From: Pseudomonadota bacterium
Lineage (GTDB): Bacteria; Pseudomonadota; Gammaproteobacteria; Steroidobacterales; JBCBZW01
Assembly (NCBI GenBank): GCA_039193195.1
Contig: JBCCWS010000001.1
Coordinates: 443,338 to 507,337 of the forward strand
DNA length: 64,000 bases
Direction: 5' to 3'
Shown here piece after piece: positions 26,110-35,754 of the stretch. Under the pieces are notes generated by a model. It was given only the letters and a program-made list of their open reading frames with translations, did no database searches and had not been told where the DNA came from. Position 1 is the stretch's first letter. Each line of letters begins with the position of its first letter. The position numbers and the translations under genes are program-made.

Positions 26110-27120
26110 TCACGTTGTGGGGTGGCCCTCACGCCCCGCGAGCACCTGGTCCGCCTGCACATCCGCATGGTACGAGGATCTCACCAGCGGGCCGCTGGCC
26201 ACGTGGGTGAAGCCCATCGCGTAGCCTTCGCGTTCGTACTCGGCGAACTCGTCTGGGTGCACGAAACGCTCCACGGGAAGATGGTGTCGCGTCGGCTGCA
26301 GATACTGGCCGATCGTCAGCATCTCGCAGTCGTGGGCGCGCAAATCGCGCATCACTTCGAAAATCTCCTCGCGCTGCTCGCCTAGACCCACCATCAGGCC
26401 CGATTTCGTCGGCACCGTGGGATGAGAGGCGTGAAACTCGCGAATGAGCTTCAGTGAATGCTGGTAGTCAGAGCCCGGGCGCGCCTGGCGGTATAGGCGA
26501 GGCACGGTCTCGAGGTTGTGGTTGAACACGTCCGGCGGTGCCCGGTGCATGATCTCCAGCGCACGGTCCATGCGTCCGCGGAAGTCCGGTACCAGCACCT
26601 CCACCTTGGTGTTCGGGCTGCGCTCGCGAACGGCCTGAATGCAGTCCACGAAGTGGCCGGCACCCCCGTCGCGCAAATCGTCGCGATCCACCGAGGTGAT
26701 GACCACGTAGCGCAGTGCCATGTCGCGGATCGTGTTGGCGAGGTTGACCGGCTCGTCAGCGTCCAGCGCCTTCGGTCGTCCGTGTGCGACATCGCAGAAA
26801 GGGCAGCGGCGGGTACAGATGTCCCCCATGATCATGAACGTGGCCGTGCCCTTGCCGAAGCACTCCGCGATGTTGGGGCAGGACGCCTCCTCACATACGG
26901 TGTGCAGGGCGCTATCGCGCAGGATCTTCTTCAGATCGCTGACAGCGGTGGTGGCGGGCGACTTCACGCGAATCCAGCTTGGCTTGCGCACGCGCTCGGT
27001 GGTCGGCTCCACCTTGATAGGAATCCGCGCCATCTTCTCCTCGGCGCTCATCTTGCGGCCGGGTTCGAGACGTCGCGCCCGAGCCGGCGGCGGCGCGGGT
27101 GGGGTTTGGGTGTCGCTCAT
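26110..27120 (-). CDS. lipA: Lipoyl synthase
   Basis: A 336-residue radical-SAM enzyme that inserts two sulfurs into the octanoyl group on lipoyl domains. The auxiliary 4Fe-4S cluster cysteines are in [12 protein letters not shown], the radical-SAM triad in CTRRCPFC, and the C-terminal serine ligand in RSSYHAD. The N-terminal 40 residues are Pro/Arg/Lys-rich and variable. The start overlaps the lipB stop (ATGA). Confidence 0.98.
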   Translation of the reverse strand: MSDTQTPPAPPPARARRLEPGRKMSAEEKMARIPIKVEPTTERVRKPSWIRVKSPATTAVSDLKKILRDSALHTVCEEASCPNIAECFGKGTATFMIMGDICTRRCPFCDVAHGRPKALDADEPVNLANTIRDMALRYVVITSVDRDDLRDGGAGHFVDCIQAVRERSPNTKVEVLVPDFRGRMDRALEIMHRAPPDVFNHNLETVPRLYRQARPGSDYQHSLKLIREFHASHPTVPTKSGLMVGLGEQREEIFEVMRDLRAHDCEMLTIGQYLQPTRHHLPVERFVHPDEFAEYEREGYAMGFTHVASGPLVRSSYHADVQADQVLAGREGHPTT

Positions 27121-27839
27121 GCGGGGTGTTCCTCGTGGGCACGGGGTGCGCAGGTCGGAGCGCGCTCGACGTAGCGCAGCGATTGCCCCGTATTGTACGC
27201 GAGGCGGCGCAACAGTTCGGCGCTCACCAGATCGCCCATCCGCGCGACCGTGAGATCGCGGGGGGCACCCTCGTCGATCATCCGAGTCACCTCGAGTCCC
27301 TGGTACCCGCAGGGGTTGATGCGGCCGAAGGGGCTCAGATCTGCATTTACGTTCAGGGCGATGCCGTGGTAGCTGCAGCCGCGCCGGATGCGCAGGCCAA
27401 TGCTGGCGATCTTGCGTCCCTGCACGTAGACGCCTGGCGCTGATGGATCCGCCGCTGCTTCGATGCCAAATGGGGCGAGCGAGCTGACTACGCTCTGTTC
27501 GAGCACGCTCACGAGCGAGCGTGCCCCGAGGCCGTAGCGGCGCAAGGCCAGCAGGGGGTAAAGCACCAGCTGACCCGGCCCGTGGTAGGTCACTTGGCCG
27601 CCGCGATCGGTCTGCACCACGGGGATGTCCTCGCGCGCCACCCGCACGTGATCATGGGATGCGTTCAAGCCGAGCGTGAAGACCGGCGGATGCTCCACCA
27701 GCCACACCTCATCCGGTGAGACGCCGCCGCGCTCACCGGTGTACCGCGCCATCGCGTCCCGGGCATGCGAGTAGGCGATTGGGCCCACGCGACACAGATG
27801 CAACGCAGCGAGGGGAGGCTCGCCGGCGGCGACGCTCAC
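27117..27839 (-). CDS. lipB: Octanoyl-[ACP]:protein N-octanoyltransferase
   Basis: A 240-residue LipB that transfers octanoyl from ACP to the lipoyl domain lysine, feeding LipA. It shows [27 protein letters not shown], the catalytic Lys in [11 protein letters not shown] and the catalytic Cys in [11 protein letters not shown]. The start is GTG at 27839, overlapping the stop of the DUF493 gene (GTGA); a longer frame to 27998 only runs in another frame across that gene. Confidence 0.96.
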   Translation of the reverse strand: MSVAAGEPPLAALHLCRVGPIAYSHARDAMARYTGERGGVSPDEVWLVEHPPVFTLGLNASHDHVRVAREDIPVVQTDRGGQVTYHGPGQLVLYPLLALRRYGLGARSLVSVLEQSVVSSLAPFGIEAAADPSAPGVYVQGRKIASIGLRIRRGCSYHGIALNVNADLSPFGRINPCGYQGLEVTRMIDEGAPRDLTVARMGDLVSAELLRRLAYNTGQSLRYVERAPTCAPRAHEEHPA

Positions 27840-28171
27840 AGGGCCCACAGCACCTCGTCGTTGGCCGTTAGGGCCGCGTAGGCAGCGTCTAGCTGATCCT
27901 TGCTCTCGGCGCGCACGGTGGCGGTGATCGAGGTGTACTTGCCGCCGCGGCTGGGGCGCTCGGCGATCCCGTCGCGCTCGACGGCGGCGAAGTGGCAATC
28001 GAGGATACCGATCACCACGTCGCGAAAGGGCCTAGCGCTTTCGCTATCGCGGCCGATGACTTTAATCGGGAAGTTGACGGGAAACTCCAGGGGCGTCTCC
28101 TCCAGCGCCTTCAGGCGATTGGCCTGAGACAGCACGCGCGGCGGCGTGTCGTTGCCGTTTTGGTTGGTCAT
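27836..28171 (-). CDS. ybeD: YbeD/DUF493 family protein
   Basis: A 111-residue protein with the DUF493 ferredoxin-like core (LEFPVNFPIKVIG, ending VLWAL), which has an ACT-like fold. A role in lipoate metabolism is suggested only by its constant place before lipB. A 25-residue polar lead precedes the core. The ATG at 28171 has AGGAG upstream (ggaggagcgtt). Confidence 0.92.
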   Translation of the reverse strand: MTNQNGNDTPPRVLSQANRLKALEETPLEFPVNFPIKVIGRDSESARPFRDVVIGILDCHFAAVERDGIAERPSRGGKYTSITATVRAESKDQLDAAYAALTANDEVLWAL

Positions 28172-28214
28172 AACGCTCCTCCTTTCGTCGAATACTCATC
28201 TAGGCGACTTGGTC

Positions 28215-29099
28215 TCAGTCGCGATCCTCTGGCCCCCCTGCGGCGACTGATGCTCGGTAGCGGTCCCACGCGTCGCGCCAGTGACGACCGGGCCGGCCGT
28301 CGCCGATCGAATGCTCATCCAAACGCGTCACGGGCAGCACTTCGCGCGTTGTGCTGGTGATCCAGACCTCCTCTGCTTCGCGCAGAGCCTGCAGGGCAAT
28401 CGGCCGTCTCTCGCAGCGTACGCCAGCCTGGGCTGCCTGCTCCAGCACCCAGTCGCGGCTGACACCCGGCAGGATATCGGGGCCGTCGGGCGGGGAGACA
28501 AGGGTGTCATCGATCCAGGCCAGCACGTTGCTCGTAGAGCCTTCGTTCACCAGGCCGTCGCGGTGTAGGAGTGCTTCGGCGGCACCGGCCGCTCGGGCCT
28601 GCTCGCGTGCCAGCACGTTGCCGAGCAAGGAGGTGGTCTTGATATGGCAGGCGCGCCAGCGCAGGTCATCCAGGGTTACTGCGTGCAATCCCGCCTCGCG
28701 TGCTGCAGCGGGAGGTGGGGGGCTATCCATCAGCATTACCAGGGTGCGCGGCTCGGCGGTGGCGGGGAATGTGTGCGCGCGCTTTGGGCTGTCTCCCCGA
28801 GTCACCTGCACGTACAGGGCAGCCCGAGGAGGCACGAGCTGTGCATTGGCCGACAGCACGTCGTGTAGCAAGGCAGCCCAGTCCTCAGCCGCGAAGGGGT
28901 TCGCACAGGCGATGAACGCTAGGCTGCGTGCCAGCCGCGCCAGGTGGCGGTCGGTGAGAAACGGCAGCCCGTCGTAGGCAGCGATGACTTCGTAGACAGC
29001 ATCACCGAACAGAAACCCTCGGTCGAGTACGGGAATGCGCGCCTCCTCCACGGGCAGGAGCTCGCCATCGAGGTAAGCCATACCGAGTACATTGGCCAT
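28215..29099 (-). CDS. dat: Class IV aminotransferase, probable D-amino acid transaminase
   Basis: A 294-residue fold-type IV PLP enzyme. The early VLDRGFLFGDAVYEVIAAYDG, the PLP-binding Lys154 (CHIKTTSLLGNVLA) and EGSTSNVLAWIDD are diagnostic. RGDSPKRAHTFP resembles D-amino acid transaminase, which supplies D-alanine and D-glutamate for peptidoglycan; its position 19 nt after dacA fits. A 4-amino-4-deoxychorismate lyase or branched-chain enzyme cannot be ruled out from sequence alone. Confidence 0.85.
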   Translation of the reverse strand: MANVLGMAYLDGELLPVEEARIPVLDRGFLFGDAVYEVIAAYDGLPFLTDRHLARLARSLAFIACANPFAAEDWAALLHDVLSANAQLVPPRAALYVQVTRGDSPKRAHTFPATAEPRTLVMLMDSPPPPAAAREAGLHAVTLDDLRWRACHIKTTSLLGNVLAREQARAAGAAEALLHRDGLVNEGSTSNVLAWIDDTLVSPPDGPDILPGVSRDWVLEQAAQAGVRCERRPIALQALREAEEVWITSTTREVLPVTRLDEHSIGDGRPGRHWRDAWDRYRASVAAGGPEDRD

Positions 29100-29118
29100 C
29101 GTCAGTGCCCCCAGCGCC

Positions 29119-30276
29119 CTAGTTGAACCACATTATCACCTGGTCCCAGGTGCGCTTGACGAAGCTGCCAGGGATCACCGGTGTCAAGGTGGTCAGGGGC
29201 GTATCGACCACCGTCTCGCCGTCCAGCGTCACCTGCAGGCGGCCGAGCGTCTGTCCACCGTCTACGGGCGCGACGGCACGCTCACTGACCGTGGTGCTCG
29301 CCTGGAGACGATCGTAGCTACCGCGCGGGATGGTAATCCACAGGTCTTGCTCGATACCGAGTGGCACCTGTTCCACATCGCCCTTCCACACCCTCACGCT
29401 GGCGATCGTGTCGCCTGCGCCGTAGAGACGATGGGTGGCGTAGTAGCGAAATCCGTAATTCAGCAAGGCGCGGCTAGCGCTGGCGCGTGCCCGCGCCGAT
29501 TTGGTCCCCATCACCACGGAGATCAGGCGCTGGCCGTCGCGTTCGGCGGAGGCTGCCAAGCAGTAGCCGGCGGCCGCCGTGTAGCCGGTCTTCAGACCGT
29601 CAGCACCCTCGAAGTTCCCGAGCAGGGGGTTACGGTTGCGCTGGGGTTTCTCGATCGGGCCGAACTTGAACTCGCGCTCGGAGTAGAGCGGGTAGTACTG
29701 GGGGAAGTCGGCGATCAGTCGTCTCGACATGGCGGCCACATCGCGAGCCGTGACTCGGTGGCGCTCGGCGGGCATTCCCGTGGCGTTGCGAAACTGGCTG
29801 TTCACGAGTCCCATGGCCAGGGCCTGCTGTTCCATGCGCAGGGCGAAGGCGTCCTCCGTGCCCGCGATGTGCTCGGCCAGGGCCACGCTGGCGTCGTTGC
29901 CGGACTGCACGATGACCCCGCGAATGAGGTCTTCTACGCGCACCCGATCGCCCACCTCGATGAACATCTTCGAGCCGCCCATGCGCCAGGCACGCTCGCT
30001 CACAAGCACCTCTTCATCGAGCGTGAGGCGGCCATCGCGCAGCTCGGTGAACACTAGGTAGGCTGTCATTATTTTCGTTAGGCTGGCGGGATCGACAACA
30101 AGATCCGCCTCCCGTTCGGCCAGCACCTTGCCCGTTTGGAAGTCGATGAGGATGTAGCTGCGGGCGTCGACCTGTGGGGCGGCGGGGACGGGTAGCGAGG
30201 GCAGCTGCGCCGTCACGCTACCAGCAGCGATCGACAGTAGGCAGGAAAACACCAATCGGGAGCACATCGAATGCAT
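29119..30276 (-). CDS. dacA: D-alanyl-D-alanine carboxypeptidase (PBP5/6 family)
   Basis: A 385-residue low-molecular-mass penicillin-binding protein that trims the terminal D-Ala from pentapeptides. After a signal peptide (cleavage after VTA, about residue 23), the active-site motifs are SLTK (Ser65, Lys68), SGN in VQSGNDAS, and KTG in GLKTGYTAAAGYC. The PBP5 C-terminal domain follows, ending in a short amphipathic helix (KRTWDQVIMWFN) that anchors to the outer face of the inner membrane. The ATG at 30276 has AAGG 6 nt upstream. Confidence 0.96.
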   Translation of the reverse strand: MHSMCSRLVFSCLLSIAAGSVTAQLPSLPVPAAPQVDARSYILIDFQTGKVLAEREADLVVDPASLTKIMTAYLVFTELRDGRLTLDEEVLVSERAWRMGGSKMFIEVGDRVRVEDLIRGVIVQSGNDASVALAEHIAGTEDAFALRMEQQALAMGLVNSQFRNATGMPAERHRVTARDVAAMSRRLIADFPQYYPLYSEREFKFGPIEKPQRNRNPLLGNFEGADGLKTGYTAAAGYCLAASAERDGQRLISVVMGTKSARARASASRALLNYGFRYYATHRLYGAGDTIASVRVWKGDVEQVPLGIEQDLWITIPRGSYDRLQASTTVSERAVAPVDGGQTLGRLQVTLDGETVVDTPLTTLTPVIPGSFVKRTWDQVIMWFN

Positions 30277-30349
30277 GCGTAACCTTGGGCCTCTCGGCGG
30301 TTAGATCTTGACCGGGGCGCTGCGAGGTCGCCGCAGCAGCCTGCACTTG

Positions 30350-31201
30350 CTAGTAGCCGGTCAGGAATGTATCGGTAATGTTCGCGAGTCGCATCCGCTC
30401 GACGAGCTCGTCGTAGGCGCGGACGTCTGAGAAGGGTCCGACCCGAACGCGGAAGGCAGGTTCCGGTGGTTGCGCTCGATGGATCACGACGTTCGCAAAG
30501 CCGAGCGCCTGCAGGCGCGTGCGCAGGCGCTCGGCGTTAGCGGCGTCGGAGAACGCCCCGACCTGTACGAAGAACTCGGCGAAGCCCCCGGACGGCGCCC
30601 CCTGCGTTGGGATAACTTCCGGCGGCGGCGCAGCGTACGTCGCTGGGGTGGCGAGCAGCGTATCGGCGCGGGGGGCGGGCGCAGCGGGCGCCGAAACCAC
30701 CTGTACCTCCACCAGACCCGTGCCCGGGCCGATCAGCTCCAAGCGGCGAGCGGCTTCGTAGCTCAGGTCGATCAAGCGATTCTTGACGAAGGGGCCGCGG
30801 TCGTTGACGCGCACCACGATAGCGCGGCCGTTGGCGAGGTTGCGCACGCGCACGTAGGTCGGGATCGGCAGGGTCTTGTGCGCCGCGCTCAGCGCGTACA
30901 TGTCGTAGATCTCGCCGCTCGCCGTCGGCCGACCGTGGAACTTTGCGCCGTACCAGGAGGCGACGCCGCGCTCGCGGTAGTCGGCCGCCTGCATCATCAC
31001 GTAGTAGCGCTGTCCCATCACTTCGTAGAAGGGAGCGTTGCCAGCGCGATTCACGCGGGCGCTCGAGTGCGAGGCCTTGCTGGAGCTACTGCTGCTATCT
31101 GCGCCACCTGAGCTGGCGCAGCCGGCGATCGCCATGGCCAGCGCGACGATGATGATGGTGCCCAGCCAAGATCGCCGGCGATGTGCGCCGGTGCTGCTCA
31201 C
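30350..31201 (-). CDS. rlpA: Septal-ring lytic transglycosylase/lipoprotein RlpA
   Basis: A 283-residue lipoprotein. The signal peptide ends in the lipobox LAMAIAGC, followed by a serine-rich spacer. The double-psi beta-barrel domain (GVASWYGAKFHGRPTASGE, RVNDRGPFVKNRLIDLSYEAA) includes the catalytic-type Glu and Asp. A SPOR domain ends the protein (FFVQVGAFSDAANAERLR), which targets denuded septal glycan. The start is GTG at 31201, overlapping the mltB stop (GTGA). Confidence 0.95.
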   Translation of the reverse strand: MSSTGAHRRRSWLGTIIIVALAMAIAGCASSGGADSSSSSSKASHSSARVNRAGNAPFYEVMGQRYYVMMQAADYRERGVASWYGAKFHGRPTASGEIYDMYALSAAHKTLPIPTYVRVRNLANGRAIVVRVNDRGPFVKNRLIDLSYEAARRLELIGPGTGLVEVQVVSAPAAPAPRADTLLATPATYAAPPPEVIPTQGAPSGGFAEFFVQVGAFSDAANAERLRTRLQALGFANVVIHRAQPPEPAFRVRVGPFSDVRAYDELVERMRLANITDTFLTGY

Positions 31202-32193
31202 CGGGCGGCTTGCTCCAGCTTGTCAGCCACCGACCTGCCCAACGTCACGACGGCCATGGCGTAGAGCACGCTATGGTTGTAACGGGTGATGACGTAGAAG
31301 TTGCGCAGCCCGACCCAGTATTCGGGTCCGTCGTCACCATCGAGGCGCATGAAGACCGCCTTCGCGTCATCCGCTAGCGCCTCATCGATGCGCAGGCCCG
31401 CGGCACGCAGGCTGCCCACCGTGTGCGAGAGGGCCAGTTTGGTCGCCGGCAATGAGGCGGGATCGGTGCCCGCCGTTAGCGTGGCTGGCACGACGATAGG
31501 CTCACCCGGTCGCCAGCCATGCTCGTCGAGGTAATTACCGATGCTGGCGATGATGTCTGGCCAGTTCTGCCACAGATCTCGGCTGCCGTCCTCGTTGGCA
31601 TCGACCGCGTAGGCCATGTACGAGCTCGGCATGAACTGGGGTGCTCCCATCGCGCCAGCGTAGGACCCCATGGCAGTGTGCGGATCGAGATCACCCGCGT
31701 GGGCAAGCTCGAGGAAGCGGGTGAGCTCACTTCGGAAGAACTTGGCGCGCGGTGGGTAGGCGAAAGCTAGGGTGCTGAGAGCGTCGATGACCCGATAGCC
31801 GCCCTGGGTGGTGCCGTAGTTGGTTTCGATGCCGAGGATGGCCACGAACACGCGTGGTGGGATCCCGTAGCGCTCGGAGGTGGCGTCGAGAGCCTCGCGC
31901 TGGCTGGCCCAGAAGCGCGCACCGGCACTGATGCGCGGTTCGCGGACGAACAGATCGCGGTAGTCATGCCAGGGCTTGGTGCGCTCGGCAGGCCGGCTAA
32001 TGGCCTTCACTATCGACGATTTTACTTGCGCGTCGGCGAGTAATTCCGTTAGCCACGCGCTGTCGATAGAACGCTCGCGGGCGGTGGTCTCGATGAATGC
32101 GGCGACGTCGGCATCGGCCACATCCAGGGCGTGGGCCACGTTGGCGACGGCGACCAGCGCCAGCCAAGCGGCGCAGGAGAGTCCTTTGCTCAC
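31198..32193 (-). CDS. mltB: Membrane-bound lytic murein transglycosylase B
   Basis: A 331-residue MltB/SLT family 3 enzyme that cleaves glycan strands and forms 1,6-anhydromuramic ends. It has the catalytic Glu in AILGIETNYG and GAMGAPQFMPSSYMAYAVD. The N terminus looks like a signal peptide cleaved after AHA, without a lipobox cysteine, so a soluble periplasmic form is likely. The start is GTG at 32193, overlapping the rodA stop (GTGA). A longer open frame to 32886 lies across rodA and is rejected. Confidence 0.95.
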   Translation of the reverse strand: MSKGLSCAAWLALVAVANVAHALDVADADVAAFIETTARERSIDSAWLTELLADAQVKSSIVKAISRPAERTKPWHDYRDLFVREPRISAGARFWASQREALDATSERYGIPPRVFVAILGIETNYGTTQGGYRVIDALSTLAFAYPPRAKFFRSELTRFLELAHAGDLDPHTAMGSYAGAMGAPQFMPSSYMAYAVDANEDGSRDLWQNWPDIIASIGNYLDEHGWRPGEPIVVPATLTAGTDPASLPATKLALSHTVGSLRAAGLRIDEALADDAKAVFMRLDGDDGPEYWVGLRNFYVITRYNHSVLYAMAVVTLGRSVADKLEQAAR

Positions 32194-33338
32194 CTCGAGA
32201 GCAGCCTCCGGTGTGTCTGCACGGACATGAGGATACCGAAACCGGCCATGATGGTCACCATGGAGGTGCCGCCGTAGCTCACCAGAGGCATGGGCACGCC
32301 GACCACCGGCAGCAGGCCACTCACCATGCCCGTGTTGACGATCAGATACACGAAGAACGTGAAGCTGAGGCTGCCGCTGAGTAGGCGCGAATAGGTGTCT
32401 TGCGCTTGTACCGCGATCATCAAGCCACGACCGATCACGAGCGCGTAAGCGGCGAGCATCGTGAGCACGCCCATCAGCCCGAATTCCTCGCCGAGCACAG
32501 CAAAGATGAAGTCCGTGTACGGCTCTGGCAGAAAGTCCAGGCTGGCCTGACTGCCGTTGGTCCAGCCCTTGCCGAACACCCCCCCTGAGCCGATTGCAAT
32601 CTTCGACTGGATGATGTGGTAACCGCTGCCGAGAGGGTCGCTCTCCGGGTTGAGGAAGGTGAGCACGCGTTCTTTCTGATAATCGTGCAGGTAGACAAAC
32701 CACAGGGCAGGTGCGGCGGCGGTTGCGGTCAGGCCGCCGACCGTGATCAGGCGCCAACTCAGACCGCCGAGAAAGAGCACGATGAGGCCGCTGACGGCGA
32801 TCAGCAGGGCCGTTCCAAGATCCGGTTGAAGTGCGATCAGTGCGGTCGGAACCAGCACCATCGCCAAGGCGAGAAACATGATCCATAGGGAAGGCGGGAG
32901 GGGCCGTGGATGCAGCAGCCAGGCGACCGCCATCGGGACCGCCAGCTTCATGATCTCCGAGGGTTGGAAGCGCATGAAGCCAAGGTCGAGCCAGCGTTGG
33001 GCACCACCGCCTTCGTCGCCGAGAAAGAGCACGGCCACCAGCAGCCCAGTTCCACCCAGAAACGCCCAGGGTGACCAGATGCGCAGGTAGTTGGGCGGGA
33101 TCTGAGCGATCACCAGCATGGCGATAAAGGCGAGGCCGAGGCGAACGGCTTGGCGAATTAGCAGGTACTCGCTCTGTCCGCTCGCGCTGTAGAGCACAAC
33201 CAGGCCCAAGGCGCAGAGGGCAAAGAGGGCTAGCAGCAGAGGCAGATCGAGATGGAAGATACGGAACAGTGCGCCCGCACGGCTCGGGTTGGCGGAGCCG
33301 TCGGCATAGCCGGTGGACAGGGGATTGGCGCTGCTCAT
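32190..33338 (-). CDS. rodA: SEDS peptidoglycan glycosyltransferase RodA
   Basis: A 382-residue integral membrane protein with about 10 hydrophobic segments. SEDS motifs are visible: GGAQRWLDLGFMRFQPSE, LQPDLGTALL (catalytic Asp), and VSGLLPVVGVPMPLVSYGGTSM. It polymerises glycan strands in the elongasome together with the PBP2 encoded 6 nt upstream. Confidence 0.97.
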   Translation of the reverse strand: MSSANPLSTGYADGSANPSRAGALFRIFHLDLPLLLALFALCALGLVVLYSASGQSEYLLIRQAVRLGLAFIAMLVIAQIPPNYLRIWSPWAFLGGTGLLVAVLFLGDEGGGAQRWLDLGFMRFQPSEIMKLAVPMAVAWLLHPRPLPPSLWIMFLALAMVLVPTALIALQPDLGTALLIAVSGLIVLFLGGLSWRLITVGGLTATAAAPALWFVYLHDYQKERVLTFLNPESDPLGSGYHIIQSKIAIGSGGVFGKGWTNGSQASLDFLPEPYTDFIFAVLGEEFGLMGVLTMLAAYALVIGRGLMIAVQAQDTYSRLLSGSLSFTFFVYLIVNTGMVSGLLPVVGVPMPLVSYGGTSMVTIMAGFGILMSVQTHRRLLSR

Positions 33339-33344
33339 GGAGCG

Positions 33345-35234
33345 CTAGTTCCCCGCTACCGTGCCGGCGGCTGGCGTGGCCGGCAGTAGGTAAGCGTCCA
33401 TCACCGTACGCGCGATGGGCGCTGCCACGCGGCTGCCGCTACCGCCATTCTCCACGATCACGGCCACGGCGATCTGTGGGTATTCAAAGGGGGCGAAGGC
33501 CACGAACCACGCGTGGTCGCGCAGGGCCTCGGCGATCTCCTCCTCGTTGTATTCGTCATCCTGGGCCACGGTGAACACCTGTGCGGTGCCAGACTTACCT
33601 GCCATCAAGTACGGGCTGGACCGGCCGACCGCGCGGGCCGAGCCTCGCGTACCGTGCACCACGCCCTGCATCGCCTGGAGCACCTCCTGCCAAGCCTCCG
33701 CAGTCGCCTCCAGAGGAGCCAGCTTCTGCGTGGGCTGCGTTTGCATGCGGCCATCTTCTTCCCCGCGCACCGCCTCGACGATGCGAGGAGCGTAGCGCTC
33801 GCCGCGGGCGCCGAGGATCGCCGTGGCACGAGCGAGCTGCAGCGGGGTGCTGAGCATATAGCCCTGGCCGATGCCCGCGATTACGGTCTCTCCCGGGAAC
33901 CACACCTGGTCCGCTCGCCGACGGAACGCCGTACGTTTCCATTCGGTGGAGGGCACTAAGCCGGCGTGCTCGCTGCCGATGTTCAGGCCGCTGCGTGAGC
34001 CGAGGCCGAAGCTCGTGAGGAAGTCGTGCATCACGTCCACCCCTAAGCGTGTTGCAAGCTCGTAAAAGTACACGTCGCAGGATTGCTCAATCGCGCCGTG
34101 CAGATCCACGTGCCCATGGCCCTGAGGCTTCCAGTCGCGGTAGCGATGTGAATCGCCGGGAAGTTGGAAGTAGCCAGGACACCAATGAGTCTCCGTGCCG
34201 TCGATGGCTTGCAGGGTCAGTCCCGCTAAACCGAGGATCGGCTTGATCGTGGATCCCGGCGGGTACGCGCCCTGTAAGGCGCGATTGAATAGGGGCTTGT
34301 CGTCGCTGCGCACGAGCAGGTCGTACTGAGCCTGCGAGAGTCCTGTGCCGAATAAGTTGGGATCGAAGGATGGGCTGGAGTAGAGGGCGATGACCGAGCC
34401 GTCGCGCGGGGAGACGGCGGCAATCGCGCCACGGCGTCCTTGCAGCGCTGCCGCGGCCGCTCGCTGCACGCGCACGTCGAGCGTCAGCATGATATCCCGG
34501 CCCGCCTGCGGCGGGTCGTTCTTAAGAGTCTTCAGTGAACGGCCTTGGGCGTTGACCAGAATCTGGCGATAGCCAGGCCTGCCCTGGAGCGTGTCTTCCA
34601 ACGCGCGCTCGATGCCCGTGCGCCCCGTGTGCGTGGTGCCTGCGTAGCGTGCCGACTCCAACCGTTCCAGATCGCGTTGGCTGAGGCTGGCGACGTAGCC
34701 CACCGTGTGAGCGGCTATGCTGCCGAGTGGGTAGCGCCGCGCCAGGCGCGCGCGCACGTCGGCGCCCGCGAAGAACTGGCGCTGGACGGCGAATTGCGCA
34801 ACTTCGTCATCCGTTAGCTGATACTTCAGGGGTACCGGCTCGAAGCGCCGATGGCGCTTGTAGTCCCTTCGGAAGCGCTCCAGGTCACCGTCGGAGAGGG
34901 TGATCACGTGGCCCAGGCGAGCGAGGGTCTCGTTGAGGTCATCAACGTCTTCCGGGGTGATCTCCAGCTGGAAGGACGGCAGGTTGTCGGCGATGCGGAT
35001 GCCGTTGCGGTCGCTGATCAAGCCGCGGGTCGGCGGAATCGGCTCGATCTTCACCCGATTCCCCGTTGAGAGCGCCTGGTAGTGCTCGTGGTTGAGGACC
35101 TGCAGGAAGGTAAGGCGACCGATCAAGGCGAGGACGGCGACCAGCGAGAGCACGGCGGCGACGGCCATGCGCGTCGCGTACAGACGCACCTCCCGATCCG
35201 TGTCCTTTATGTTGCGTCTGTCTTGGGCACTCAT
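33345..35234 (-). CDS. mrdA: Penicillin-binding protein 2, peptidoglycan transpeptidase
   Basis: A 629-residue class B PBP. One N-terminal membrane helix (about residues 22-45) is followed by the pedestal domain (PTRGLISDRNGIRIADN) and the transpeptidase domain with SxxK in PPGSTIKPI, SxN-type SCDVYFYELA, and KSGT in AGKSGTAQVF. It cross-links side-wall peptidoglycan with RodA. The C-terminal 20 residues are Ala/Pro-rich. Confidence 0.97.
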   Translation of the reverse strand: MSAQDRRNIKDTDREVRLYATRMAVAAVLSLVAVLALIGRLTFLQVLNHEHYQALSTGNRVKIEPIPPTRGLISDRNGIRIADNLPSFQLEITPEDVDDLNETLARLGHVITLSDGDLERFRRDYKRHRRFEPVPLKYQLTDDEVAQFAVQRQFFAGADVRARLARRYPLGSIAAHTVGYVASLSQRDLERLESARYAGTTHTGRTGIERALEDTLQGRPGYRQILVNAQGRSLKTLKNDPPQAGRDIMLTLDVRVQRAAAAALQGRRGAIAAVSPRDGSVIALYSSPSFDPNLFGTGLSQAQYDLLVRSDDKPLFNRALQGAYPPGSTIKPILGLAGLTLQAIDGTETHWCPGYFQLPGDSHRYRDWKPQGHGHVDLHGAIEQSCDVYFYELATRLGVDVMHDFLTSFGLGSRSGLNIGSEHAGLVPSTEWKRTAFRRRADQVWFPGETVIAGIGQGYMLSTPLQLARATAILGARGERYAPRIVEAVRGEEDGRMQTQPTQKLAPLEATAEAWQEVLQAMQGVVHGTRGSARAVGRSSPYLMAGKSGTAQVFTVAQDDEYNEEEIAEALRDHAWFVAFAPFEYPQIAVAVIVENGGSGSRVAAPIARTVMDAYLLPATPAAGTVAGN

Positions 35235-35259
35235 GGGTGCGGGTGGCGCCGCCAGGCGC

Positions 35260-35754
35260 TCAGCTGTCGGTGGCGGTGGTGGCGACGCGCGTACTGCTCA
35301 CCAGCGCAAGTAGGGGCCACAAAGCCAACACGGTCGCGGCGCTCGTGAAGCGGGCGAAGCCACCGGTAGGTTGCCCTGCCACGCCGTCCACCCACATGAG
35401 CAAAAACTCGTAGAGCGCGGCCAGCAGCGCCACGCTTGCGGTCTGGTGGCTGATTGGTGAGACCCGCATACGTAGGCGGAAACGTTGTGCGAGGGCAGCC
35501 ACGATGATCAGGGCTAGGGCATGCTGACCGAGGAAGGTGCCTTGAAGTGCATCGAGCAGAACGCCGCACACCCAGGCAGCAATCAGGCCGAAACTCTCCG
35601 GACGGCGCAGCACCCAATAGACTGTGAGCATCGGTAGCCAGGGCGGGCGTGCCAATTCGATCTCGGGGGGGAGTGGCATCACGCTCAGGGCAAGGGCGAG
35701 GATTACCGAGACGACGATGATCCCGGTGGCGGTCTTGCTGACGCCGCCGGTCAT
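35260..35754 (-). CDS. mreD: Rod-shape-determining protein MreD
   Basis: A 164-residue membrane protein with 5 or so hydrophobic helices (IIVVSVILALALSVMPLP at the start), the family segment PPWLPMLTVYWVLRRPESFG and the LDALQGTFLGQHAL helix. The ATG at 35754 overlaps the mreC stop (ATGA), which excludes the longer frame. Part of the elongasome membrane complex. Confidence 0.95.
   Translation of the reverse strand: MTGGVSKTATGIIVVSVILALALSVMPLPPEIELARPPWLPMLTVYWVLRRPESFGLIAAWVCGVLLDALQGTFLGQHALALIIVAALAQRFRLRMRVSPISHQTASVALLAALYEFLLMWVDGVAGQPTGGFARFTSAATVLALWPLLALVSSTRVATTATDS

Noticed and set aside
29092-30057. 321-codon plus-strand frame over dacA
   Set aside because: Antisense shadow; dacA has all three active-site motifs in order.
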